Source: Streptomyces sp. WAC 01529 (GTDB lineage Bacteria; Actinomycetota; Actinomycetes; Streptomycetales; Streptomycetaceae). From it: DNA of 64,000 bases. Location of the stretch: positions 1,527,001-1,591,000 of the forward strand of contig NZ_CP029617.1 of NCBI RefSeq assembly GCF_003945545.1, given 5' to 3'. Each line of letters begins with the position of its first letter. The stretch's first letter is position 1. Shown piece after piece: positions 8,756 through 15,559 of this stretch. The notes beneath the pieces were generated by a model that was given only the letters and a program-made list of their open reading frames with translations, was not told the origin of the DNA and searched no databases. The translations under genes were made by a program, and so were the position numbers.

Positions 8756-9052
8756 ATGACCACGCTCCACCACGAACACCCGGTGCACGACCACATCCAT
8801 GGGCCGGCCTGCGGGCATCCCGAGGTGCCGCACGGTGACCATGTCGACTACGCGCACGACGGGCACATGCACCGGCGCCACTCGGACCACTACGACGAGT
8901 GCGAGCCGGCCGGCCACGTGGCCCATCAGGATCATGAGCATCGGCACGGGGACGGGTGCGGGCACGAGTCCGTTCTCCACGGTGATCATGTGGACTATGT
9001 GCATGATGGGCACCGGCACGCCGCCCACGACGGGCACTGGGACGATCACTGA
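8756..9052 (+). CDS. Histidine-rich small protein with internal duplication, probable metal binder
   Basis: The 98-residue protein contains 28 histidines by my count, many Asp/Glu and three Cys, and no membrane segment. It is built from two similar halves. CGHPEVPHGDHVDYAHDGH near residues 19-37 is echoed by CGHESVLHGDHVDYVHDGH near 68-86. Such composition implies Zn/Ni/Cu/Co binding, storage or buffering; no enzyme motif is visible. ATG at 8756 is preceded by GAAGG; an in-frame GTG at 8747 overlaps that ribosome site and is less likely. No clear Zur-type palindrome is seen upstream. Long His-rich proteins are easily misannotated as zinc transporters, but this one lacks helices. Confidence 0.85.
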   Translation: MTTLHHEHPVHDHIHGPACGHPEVPHGDHVDYAHDGHMHRRHSDHYDECEPAGHVAHQDHEHRHGDGCGHESVLHGDHVDYVHDGHRHAAHDGHWDDH

Positions 9053-9094
9053 GCGATCCGCCTTGCATGGGGGGTAGCTGCGGGCCGCATGGGG

Positions 9095-9131
9095 CTGAGC
9101 GCGCAGTTCCCCGCGCCCCTTACGGGGCGCT
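9095..9131. repeat. Dispersed intergenic hairpin repeat
   Basis: The core GCGCAGTTCCCCGCGCCCC is identical to the copy at 34451-34486 and is followed by TTACGGGGCGCT, closing a GCGCCCC/GGGGCGC hairpin. It sits between the histidine-rich gene and the operator-like site of the kinase/acyl-CoA dehydrogenase operon, where it may terminate upstream transcription. Confidence 0.75.
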
Positions 9132-9159
9132 CTTCGGGGTGCTTTGCGGTCTGGACTAC

Positions 9160-9177
9160 ATACCGACTGGTCGGCAT
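9160..9177. promoter_or_regulatory. Operator-like palindrome upstream of the APH/ACAD operon
   Basis: ATACCGACTGGTCGGCAT is a near-palindrome with arms CCGAC and GTCGG around TG. It lies 41 bases before the ATG of the kinase gene. The first 12 bases, ATACCGACTGGT, recur in the opposite orientation at 14664-14679, before the SDR/acyl-CoA synthetase operon. The TetR encoded between the operons is the obvious candidate binder. Confidence 0.65.
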
Positions 9178-9217
9178 CATGGTGGACGTCACCACCCATG
9201 CCGATCAGGAGCGATAG

Positions 9218-10240
9218 ATGAGCGCAGAGCAGCCGCCGGGTCTCGACCTCGACCAGTTGCGCGGCCACCTCGACCGCGAGCGGCCAGGCCTGGTCGGCGG
9301 GCCGCTCGCCGCCCGGCTGATCGAGGGCGGCCGGTCCAACCTCACGTACGCCGTGACGGACGGCACCACGCGCTGGGTCGTCCGGCGGCCCCCGCTGGGC
9401 CACGTGCTGGCCACCGCGCACGACATGAAGCGCGAGCACCGGGTGATCGAGGCCCTGTACCCCACGGACGTACCCGTGCCCGCGCCCGTGCTGCTCTGCG
9501 AGGACGACACGGTCATCGGGGCGCCCTTCTACGTCATGGAGTTCGTGGACGGCACCCCGTACCGCACCGCCGAGGAGCTGACCCCGCTCGGGCCGGAGCG
9601 GACCCGCGCCGCCGTGCTCGGCCTCGTCGACACGCTCGTCGACCTGCACGCCGTGGACCCCGAGGCGGTCGGGCTCGGTGACTTCGGGCGGCCCGACGGC
9701 TTCCTCGACCGGCAGCTGCGCCGCTGGGGCAAGCAGCTGGACGCCTCCCGCAACCGCGCCCTCGCCGGCGTCGACGAACTGCACGCGGCGCTCGGGCGCT
9801 CGCTGCCCTCCTCCCCGGCGCCGACCGTCATCCACGGCGACTACCGCCTGGACAACGTCCTCATCGGCGAGGACGACCGGATCAGGGCCATCCTCGACTG
9901 GGAGATGTCCACGCTCGGAGATCCCCTCACCGACCTCGGGCTGCTCGTCATGTACAGCGCCAAGCTGGAGGTGCCGGACTCCCCCGTCAGTACGACGGCG
10001 GGCGCGCCGGGCCACCCGGACCCGGCCGAGCTGATCGAGCGGTACGCCACGCGCTCCGGGCGCGATGTGTCGGCCGTCTCCTGGTACACCGCCTTCGCGT
10101 GGTTCAAGCTCGCCGTGATCCTGGAGGGCATCCACTACCGGTACACGCTCGGCCAGACCGTCGGCGCGGGCTTCGACCGGATCGGCGAACTGGTGCCCGT
10201 GTTCATCGAGCACGGCCTGACCACTCTTCAGGAAGGCTGA
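9218..10240 (+). CDS. APH-family phosphotransferase (LvaA / ACAD10-kinase-like)
   Basis: The 340-residue protein has the kinase fold of aminoglycoside/choline phosphotransferases. The catalytic loop HGDYRLDNVL places the base at Asp208, and AILDWEMSTLGDP places the metal-binding aspartate at 227. An N-terminal FIEGGRSNLTY-like glycine-rich strand (here LIEGGRSNLTYAV) binds ATP. Proteins of this subgroup sit next to acyl-CoA dehydrogenases in bacteria. In animals the two domains are fused as ACAD10/11, which phosphorylate 4-hydroxyacyl-CoAs. The dehydrogenase here starts 7 bases downstream. Antibiotic resistance is therefore unlikely. The kinase role on hydroxyacyl-CoA is inferred from family and context. 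Confidence 0.9.
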   Translation: MSAEQPPGLDLDQLRGHLDRERPGLVGGPLAARLIEGGRSNLTYAVTDGTTRWVVRRPPLGHVLATAHDMKREHRVIEALYPTDVPVPAPVLLCEDDTVIGAPFYVMEFVDGTPYRTAEELTPLGPERTRAAVLGLVDTLVDLHAVDPEAVGLGDFGRPDGFLDRQLRRWGKQLDASRNRALAGVDELHAALGRSLPSSPAPTVIHGDYRLDNVLIGEDDRIRAILDWEMSTLGDPLTDLGLLVMYSAKLEVPDSPVSTTAGAPGHPDPAELIERYATRSGRDVSAVSWYTAFAWFKLAVILEGIHYRYTLGQTVGAGFDRIGELVPVFIEHGLTTLQEG

Positions 10241-10247
10241 CCCGACC

Positions 10248-11468
10248 ATGGATTTCGCATTCGACGCACGCACCGAGGAACTGCGGGCCAAGCTCCTCGC
10301 CTTCATGGACGAGCACGTCTATCCGGCGGAGCCCGTCGCCGAGGAACAGCGCGCCGCGCTGGCCTCGCCGTGGGACACCCCCGCCGTGGTCGGGGAGTTG
10401 AAGGCCGAGGCCCGCCGCCAGGGCCTGTGGAACCTCTTCCTGCCCGACCCCGCGTACGGTGCCGGGCTGACGAACCTCCAGTACGCGCCGCTCGCCGAGA
10501 TCACCGGCCGCTCCCCGCACCTGGCGCCCACCGCGCTGAACTGCGCCGCCCCGGACACCGGCAACATGGAGGTCCTCGCCCAGTTCGGCAGCGAGGAGCA
10601 GCGCAAGCGCTGGCTCCAGCCGCTGCTCGCCGGGGAGATCCGTTCCGCGTTCGCGATGACCGAGCCGGAGGTGGCCTCCTCCGACGCCACGAACATCACC
10701 ACGCTGATAGAGCGCTCCCCGGACGGCTCCGAGTACGTCGTCACCGGGCGCAAGTGGTACATCTCCGGGGCGATGAACCCCGACTGCGAGATCTTCATCG
10801 TGATGGGCAAGACGGACCCGGAGGGCTCCGACATCCGCCGCCAGCAGTCGATGGTCCTTGTGCCTCGCGACACCCCGGGTGTCGAGGTGAGGCGCGCGAT
10901 GCGGGTGTACGGCTACGAGGACCACTCCCACGGCGGGCACGCCGAGGTCGTCTTCCACGGTGCGCGCGTCCCGGCCGCGAACCTCGTCGGCGAGGAGGGC
11001 GGCGGCTTCGCCATCGCGCAGGCGCGGCTCGGGCCCGGCCGTATCCACCACTGCATGCGGCTGATCGGGATGGCCGAGCGGGCCATCGAGCTGATGTGCC
11101 GGCGCGCGGTGGCGCGTACGGCGTTCGGGAAGCCGCTGGCCCAGCAGGGCGTCGTCCAGGAGTGGATCGCGGACGCGCGGGTCGCGGTCGAGCAGGTGCG
11201 GCTGCTCGTCCTGAAGACGGCCTGGCTGATGGACACCGTCGGCAACCGGGGTGCCCATACCGAGATCCAGGCCATCAAGATCGCGACGCCGCGTACGGTC
11301 GTCGACATCCTCGACCGGGCCGTGCAGTTGCACGGGGCGGGCGGGGTCAGTCAGGACTTTCCGCTGGCGGAGCTTTGGGCGGCAGCGAGGACGCTGCGCT
11401 TGGCTGACGGACCGGATGAGGTGCACCAGCGCTCGCTGGCGCGGCGGGAGCTCAAGCGGTATCTGTGA
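10248..11468 (+). CDS. Acyl-CoA dehydrogenase (LvaC / ACAD10-11-like)
   Basis: The 406-residue FAD enzyme shows the conserved AFAMTEPEVASSDATNI loop near residue 140, a KWYISGA strand and the C-terminal helical domain ending LADGPDEVHQRSLARREL. The ending differs from the YEGTSQ ending of ordinary short-chain enzymes and is typical of the ACAD10/11-like branch. In that branch a 4-phosphoacyl-CoA is converted to an enoyl-CoA with loss of phosphate. It follows the APH kinase by 7 bases, so both form one operon. The substrate range is inferred. The 3' flank carries a copy of the 49-bp dispersed repeat. Confidence 0.92.
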   Translation: MDFAFDARTEELRAKLLAFMDEHVYPAEPVAEEQRAALASPWDTPAVVGELKAEARRQGLWNLFLPDPAYGAGLTNLQYAPLAEITGRSPHLAPTALNCAAPDTGNMEVLAQFGSEEQRKRWLQPLLAGEIRSAFAMTEPEVASSDATNITTLIERSPDGSEYVVTGRKWYISGAMNPDCEIFIVMGKTDPEGSDIRRQQSMVLVPRDTPGVEVRRAMRVYGYEDHSHGGHAEVVFHGARVPAANLVGEEGGGFAIAQARLGPGRIHHCMRLIGMAERAIELMCRRAVARTAFGKPLAQQGVVQEWIADARVAVEQVRLLVLKTAWLMDTVGNRGAHTEIQAIKIATPRTVVDILDRAVQLHGAGGVSQDFPLAELWAAARTLRLADGPDEVHQRSLARRELKRYL

Positions 11469-11487
11469 CCCGGGGCCGTGGGCGCCG

Positions 11488-11536
11488 CTGATCACCGGCT
11501 TCGCCGAGTTCGTCCTCAAACGCCGGACAGGCTGAA
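11488..11536 (+). repeat. 49-bp dispersed repeat, copy 2
   Basis: This is the partner of 1721-1769 in inverted orientation, 48 of 49 identical. It fills the gap between the acyl-CoA dehydrogenase stop (11468) and the convergent TetR stop (11539). Only the CCTCAAACGCCGGA half of the hairpin seen at the first copy is present here; the matching arm is missing, so this copy would not fold into the same stem. Confidence 0.9.
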
Positions 11537-11538
11537 TC

Positions 11539-12141
11539 TCACGGCCGCAGCGCCCGCAGGAGCAAGTCCGCCAAGTGGTCCGCCACCTGTTGGGGGGTCA
11601 GGGGGCCCTCGGGGCTGTACCACGTGGACAGGTGGTGGACCGAGCCGAAGTGGTAGTCCACCACCAGGTCCGCCGGGGTCGCCGTGGAGAAGACGCCGGA
11701 GTCCTGGCCCTCCTCGATCAGGGCCCGGAAGCGCTCGTGGTAGCGGCGGCGTTCGGCGCGCACCTGCTTGTTCTTCTCGGGGCTCAGGTGGTGCATGGAG
11801 CGGAAGAAGATCGAGGCGTCGTCGAGGTTGTCGATGGTGGTGACCACGACGTCCGCGGCGGCGTCCCGGACCCGCTGCTCGACCGGGGCGTCCGCGTCCG
11901 CGATGGCGTCCAGACGCTCCTGCTGGACGCGGAGCATCCGGGCGTACACCTCGTGCAGGAGGTCGTCCTTGGAGCCGAAGTAGTGGTAGAGCGCGCCCTT
12001 GGTGACGCCGGCCGCCTCCACGATCTCCTGCACCGACGTGCGGTCGTAGCCGTGGTCGGCGAAGAGCCGGGTGGCGGCGGCCAGCAGCCGCTGCGGGACG
12101 GGCGTGCCGTCACCGTCCGTCGTCCTGGCCACTTCCGCCAC
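11539..12141 (-). CDS. TetR-family regulator of the lva-like island
   Basis: The 200-residue protein has an N-terminal helix-turn-helix, AATRLFADHGYDRTSVQEIVEAAGVTKGALYHYFGSK condensed over residues 21-57, the hallmark of TetR regulators. Its C-terminal ligand domain resembles fatty-acyl-CoA-responsive members with a conserved SPEGPLTPQQVADHLADLLL end. It lies between the kinase/dehydrogenase operon and the synthetase/SDR operon and ends 12 bases before... the synthetase stop lies just upstream at 12154, so it is codirectional with and downstream-linked to neither by a ribosome-site overlap. The shared ATACCGACTGGT motif before both operons makes it their likely local repressor, probably released by an acyl-CoA. 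Confidence 0.9.
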   Translation of the reverse strand: MAEVARTTDGDGTPVPQRLLAAATRLFADHGYDRTSVQEIVEAAGVTKGALYHYFGSKDDLLHEVYARMLRVQQERLDAIADADAPVEQRVRDAAADVVVTTIDNLDDASIFFRSMHHLSPEKNKQVRAERRRYHERFRALIEEGQDSGVFSTATPADLVVDYHFGSVHHLSTWYSPEGPLTPQQVADHLADLLLRALRP

Positions 12142-12153
12142 CTGCCTTTCGTG

Positions 12154-13842
12154 TCACTGACTGTCCTGTGAACGGGAACGCAACTCCCGCCGGAGGATCT
12201 TCCCACTTGTCGTCTTCGGCAGCTCCGTCAGGATCTCGACCTCACGCGGGTATTTGTACGCGGCGAGCCGCTCCTTGCAGTACGCGGTCAGTTCGGCGGC
12301 GCCCGTGTCGCCGCCGGGACGCAGGCTGACGTACGCCTTGACGCTCTCCCCGCGGTAGCTGTCGGGCACGCCGACGACGGCCGCCTCGCGCACGGCCGGG
12401 TGGGAGTAGAGGACGTCCTCGACCTCGCGCGGCCAGACCTTGAAGCCGGACGCGTTGATCATGTCCTTCTTGCGGTCGACGACGTAGAGCCAGCCGGCCG
12501 GATCCATGAAGCCGATGTCCCCGGTGCGCAGTTCACCGCCGGGGAAGGCCTCGGCGGTGGCGTCGGGGCGGTTCCAGTAGCCGGGGACCACCTGCGGCCC
12601 GGCGACGACGATCTCGCCGTGCTCACCGAACGGGACCTCCTGGCCGCGTTCGTCCAGGATGCGTACGACCGTCTCGGGTCCCGGGACACCGACGGCGAGG
12701 GTGCCGGAGACGGGGTCGACCGGGGCCTCCTGGCCCGGCGGCACGGAGGCGCAGGGGGCGGTGCATTCGGTGAGGCCGTACCCGTTGTGGAGGTAGGGGC
12801 CGAAGGCGGCGCGGAACTTCACGACGAGCGCCGGGGGCAGCGGCGCGCCGCCCGAGGAGATCAGCCGGAAGGAGTCGAAGTGGGCGCGGGTCACCGAGGG
12901 GTGGGCGGCGAGCGCCATGAACGCCGTGGAGGGGCCGACCGTGTACGCGGGGCGGTGTTCGGCGAAGGCGTCGAGGACCACGCCGGCCTCGAAGCGGTAG
13001 GCGAGCGCGAGGGTGCCCGCGTTGGCGAGGCACGCCGCGATCTGGGCGACCATGCCGGTGATGTGGAAGAGCGGCGCCATCGCGAAGTAGCAGGCGCCTT
13101 CGGGGATTCCGGCGCCGGTGCGCTGGCGTTCCGCGTTGTAGGTGATGTTGCCGTGGGTGTTCATGGCGCCCTTGGGGGTGCCGCTCGTGCCGGACGTGTA
13201 GCTGATGAGGGCGACGTCGGTGGGGCCGAGTCCGCGGTCGGCCGGGGCGGGGAGGCCTTGGCGTGCGACCGCCACCAGGTCGTCGGCGTCGGCGGGGACC
13301 GGCAGGCGTGCGAAGTCCAGGACCCGGGGGTCGTTCCTGCTCTGGAGGTCGAGCTGGCAGGCGGTGAGCACGATCCGCACCGGCGAGCCCGCCGCCGTGT
13401 CGCGCAGATACGTCTCCCAGGAGCGGTCCGCGCAGATCAGCGCCGTCACATCGGCGTCCGCGAGGACGTGGCGGACCTCCGCGGACTTGTACATGGGGTT
13501 GACGGGCACCACCGTCGCGCCCGCCTTCCAGGCGCCGAGGAGCGCGATCACGAAGTGCGGGGTGTTCTGGAGGAGGATCGCGACGCGCTCGCCCCGTGCG
13601 AGGCCGCGCGCGGCGAGGTGTCCGGCGACGGAGTCGCTGAGGGCGTCGGTCTCGCGGTAGCTGAGGCGGCCGTCGAAGTAGGCGAGGGCGGGGTGTTCGG
13701 GGGCCCTGGCGACGGCGGCGCGGAAGGAGTGGACCAGGGTGGGGGCGGGGTTCACGGGGCCGCGCTGGGCTTCGTTGAGGCGGGCGAGCCAGGGCTTGGC
13801 GGCGTAGACCGAGCCGTTCGCGTCCGCTGAGGATTCGGTCAC
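12154..13842 (-). CDS. AMP-forming acyl-CoA synthetase (LvaE-like)
   Basis: The 562-residue enzyme has the adenylation motifs ISYTSGTSGTPKGAMNTH (P-loop), YGLTECTAPC (A5), RTGDIGFMD (A7) and the terminal PKTTSGKILRRELR with the catalytic lysine (A10). It activates a carboxylic acid to its CoA thioester with ATP. GTG at 13842 is preceded by GGAGGCGCAGC and overlaps the TGA of the SDR gene by four bases, showing coupling; the open frame further upstream is only the SDR gene in another register. It probably supplies acyl-CoA to the island's SDR, kinase and dehydrogenase. Confidence 0.93.
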   Translation of the reverse strand: MTESSADANGSVYAAKPWLARLNEAQRGPVNPAPTLVHSFRAAVARAPEHPALAYFDGRLSYRETDALSDSVAGHLAARGLARGERVAILLQNTPHFVIALLGAWKAGATVVPVNPMYKSAEVRHVLADADVTALICADRSWETYLRDTAAGSPVRIVLTACQLDLQSRNDPRVLDFARLPVPADADDLVAVARQGLPAPADRGLGPTDVALISYTSGTSGTPKGAMNTHGNITYNAERQRTGAGIPEGACYFAMAPLFHITGMVAQIAACLANAGTLALAYRFEAGVVLDAFAEHRPAYTVGPSTAFMALAAHPSVTRAHFDSFRLISSGGAPLPPALVVKFRAAFGPYLHNGYGLTECTAPCASVPPGQEAPVDPVSGTLAVGVPGPETVVRILDERGQEVPFGEHGEIVVAGPQVVPGYWNRPDATAEAFPGGELRTGDIGFMDPAGWLYVVDRKKDMINASGFKVWPREVEDVLYSHPAVREAAVVGVPDSYRGESVKAYVSLRPGGDTGAAELTAYCKERLAAYKYPREVEILTELPKTTSGKILRRELRSRSQDSQ

Positions 13843-14603
13843 CGCTGCGCCTCCTCCCACTTCTGCTGGAGGTGGTTCATGCCGGTCAGCCACTTGTCGG
13901 GGGTGGCGGCGCGGGCCTGGTAGTAGGCGGCGACCTCGGGGTGCGGAAGGATCAGGAAGCGGTCCTCGGCCATGCCCGCGAAGAGCGCGGCGGCGACGGC
14001 CTCCGGTTCGATCGCGGTGGGGGCGAGCACGAGGTCGCCCGCGGTCCCGGTGGCGGCGAGCATGTCGGTGCGCACGCCCTGCGGGCAGATCGCGTGGACC
14101 TTCAGGCCGCGGTGGCGGTAGGTGAGCGAGAGCCATTCGGCGAAGGCGTACGCCCCGTGCTTGGAAACGCTGTAGGGGGCGGCGCCGATCATGGTGAGCA
14201 GGCCGGCCGCGGAGACGGTGGAGACGAAGCGGCCGCCGCCGCGCTCCAGCCAGCCGGGCAGCAGGGCCTGCGCCGCGCGCACGTGCGCCATGACGTTGAC
14301 GTCCCAGGCCGCGGCCCAGACCTCCTCGGGCGCGGCCTCGGTGCCGCCGGAGCCGAGCCCGGCGTTGGCGCAGTACACGTCGACCGTGCCGCCGAGCGCC
14401 TCGGTGGCCCGCGGCACGATCCCCGAGGCGTCTCCGGGGACCGCGATGCCGCCCACCTCGTCGGCGACGGCCGCGGCCTTGGCGCCGTCCAGGTCGTTGA
14501 CGACGACGCGGGCCCCCTCGGCGGCGAAGCGGCGGGCGAGCGCGGCTCCGATCCCGCCCCCGGCACCGGTGACGACGACTCCCTTGTCCCGCAGGCTCTC
14601 CAC
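13839..14603 (-). CDS. Short-chain dehydrogenase/reductase (LvaD-like)
   Basis: The 254-residue protein has TGAGGGIG at residues 12-19 for NAD(P) binding, CANAG at 78-82, Ser131 and the catalytic pair Tyr144/Lys148 in YSVSK. These are complete classical-SDR features. In the lva pathway the SDR reduces the 4-keto group of levulinyl-CoA to 4-hydroxyvaleryl-CoA; a related ketone reduction or alcohol oxidation is likely here. GTG at 14603 follows AAGGAGA. It is the first gene of the operon with the acyl-CoA synthetase and has the operator-like site 61 bases upstream. Confidence 0.92.
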   Translation of the reverse strand: MESLRDKGVVVTGAGGGIGAALARRFAAEGARVVVNDLDGAKAAAVADEVGGIAVPGDASGIVPRATEALGGTVDVYCANAGLGSGGTEAAPEEVWAAAWDVNVMAHVRAAQALLPGWLERGGGRFVSTVSAAGLLTMIGAAPYSVSKHGAYAFAEWLSLTYRHRGLKVHAICPQGVRTDMLAATGTAGDLVLAPTAIEPEAVAAALFAGMAEDRFLILPHPEVAAYYQARAATPDKWLTGMNHLQQKWEEAQR

Positions 14604-14663
14604 GACCGGTCTCCTTCGACATCGGGCTCGACCACGGCTCTCGCGGCCCGTCCGTCCCGGCAG

Positions 14664-14679
14664 ACTAACCAGTCGGTAT
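14664..14679. promoter_or_regulatory. Operator-like site upstream of the SDR/acyl-CoA synthetase operon
   Basis: On the minus strand this reads ATACCGACTGGTTAGT; its first 12 bases equal those of the site at 9160-9177. It lies between the SDR start (14603) and the a/b hydrolase gene, at a position suited to repression of the SDR promoter. Confidence 0.65.
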
Positions 14680-14712
14680 GTCGTGGCGGAAGGGGGCGAG
14701 TGGCGCCGCCGC

Positions 14713-15411
14713 TCAGCTCCGGCAGCTCGCGTGCAGGATCCGTGCCAGCTCGCGGGGCTGGGAGAACATCGGCCAGTGCCCGGTGTCCATCTCCACCAGG
14801 CGCCAGCGGTCGCTCTTCAGCAGTTCGGCCGCGTCGTCCATCGGCTCGGCGCCGTCGAGCAGGCACTTGACGTATGTCGCGGGCAGCTCGCCGGGCGAGC
14901 GCTCCAGCACGGCGGGCCCGGTCAGCGTGGCGCCCGGGTGCGCTGTCGCGCCGCTCGCGAACCGGGCGACCTGCTCGCTCCCGAGGTCCTGCCCGTCGAG
15001 GTCGGTCCAGGCCGGGGGTGCCCAGAAGCCGTCGTTCTCGGCGAGCGTCTCCTCGAACACCGCCTGGCCCTGCCACCACGAGGAGGCGAACGACTCCCCG
15101 TCGACCGGGACGTTGGCGTCGACGAACACGACGCGGGCGAGCCGGTCGCCGATCCGCTCGGCGGCCTGGCCGACCGGGATGCCCGCGTAGCTGTGCCCGA
15201 CCAGGACGACATCGCGCGGGCCGAGCCGCTCGACCTCGTCGACGATGTCCCGCACATGGGTCTGCTGATCGGCCGGTATCGCCTGTTTGTCGGCGAGGCC
15301 GGAGAGTGTCAGCGGATGGGCGCCGTGCCCGGCCGCCCGCAGCTCCCGTGCCACGTCGTCCCAGGCCCACGCGCCGAGCCAGGCACCCGCCACCAGTACG
15401 AAATCGCTCAT
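14713..15411 (-). CDS. Alpha/beta hydrolase (esterase, methyl-esterase-like)
   Basis: The 232-residue protein begins MSDFVLVAGAWLGAWAWDDV, the family's oxyanion-hole strand (HGAWxxxWxW type). The nucleophile elbow is GHSYAG near residue 79, an acidic residue precedes the SDRWRLVEMDTGHWPMFSQP block, and its GHWPM supplies the catalytic histidine. It resembles salicylate-methyl-esterase-like hydrolases. The substrate is unknown. ATG at 15411 is used; a longer open frame upstream lacks family similarity. It is transcribed toward the SDR operon but lies upstream of its operator-like site, so it is likely independent. Confidence 0.88.
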   Translation of the reverse strand: MSDFVLVAGAWLGAWAWDDVARELRAAGHGAHPLTLSGLADKQAIPADQQTHVRDIVDEVERLGPRDVVLVGHSYAGIPVGQAAERIGDRLARVVFVDANVPVDGESFASSWWQGQAVFEETLAENDGFWAPPAWTDLDGQDLGSEQVARFASGATAHPGATLTGPAVLERSPGELPATYVKCLLDGAEPMDDAAELLKSDRWRLVEMDTGHWPMFSQPRELARILHASCRS

Positions 15412-15436
15412 GGCGCGAACGTACACGCCCCGCGCG

Positions 15437-15456
15437 GGGTGGGGCAGGCCCCACCC
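15437..15456. promoter_or_regulatory. Perfect 9-bp stem in a divergent intergenic region
   Basis: GGGTGGGGC at 15437-15445 is the exact reverse complement of GCCCCACCC at 15448-15456, with only AG between. It is 26 bases upstream of the hydrolase ATG at 15411. A second stem, CGGCCC-AAGT-GGGCCG, lies at 15518-15533 before the divergent esterase-like gene. Because both lie in a divergent promoter region, an operator or attenuator role is as likely as termination. Confidence 0.45.
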
Positions 15457-15559
15457 GGGACCTGGGTGCCTGCCGGATGGCGGCGGTGGCCCGGCGTACG
15501 GAATCGTGATCTTCGGTCGGCCCAAGTGGGCCGGGTCAAGCGGATCGAGGAGACACGAC

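Noticed and set aside
8756..9052. Zinc transporter permease for the His-rich protein
   Set aside because: There are no hydrophobic segments; the composition alone causes such labels.
9218..10240. Aminoglycoside resistance kinase
   Set aside because: The fold is shared, but the close subgroup, coupling to an acyl-CoA dehydrogenase and the neighbouring synthetase and SDR point to hydroxyacyl-CoA metabolism.
8738..10306. Minus-strand frame of 522 codons opposite the His-rich and APH genes
   Set aside because: It spans two genes and a repeat, has no motif, and the plus-strand kinase has clear HGD and DWE residues.
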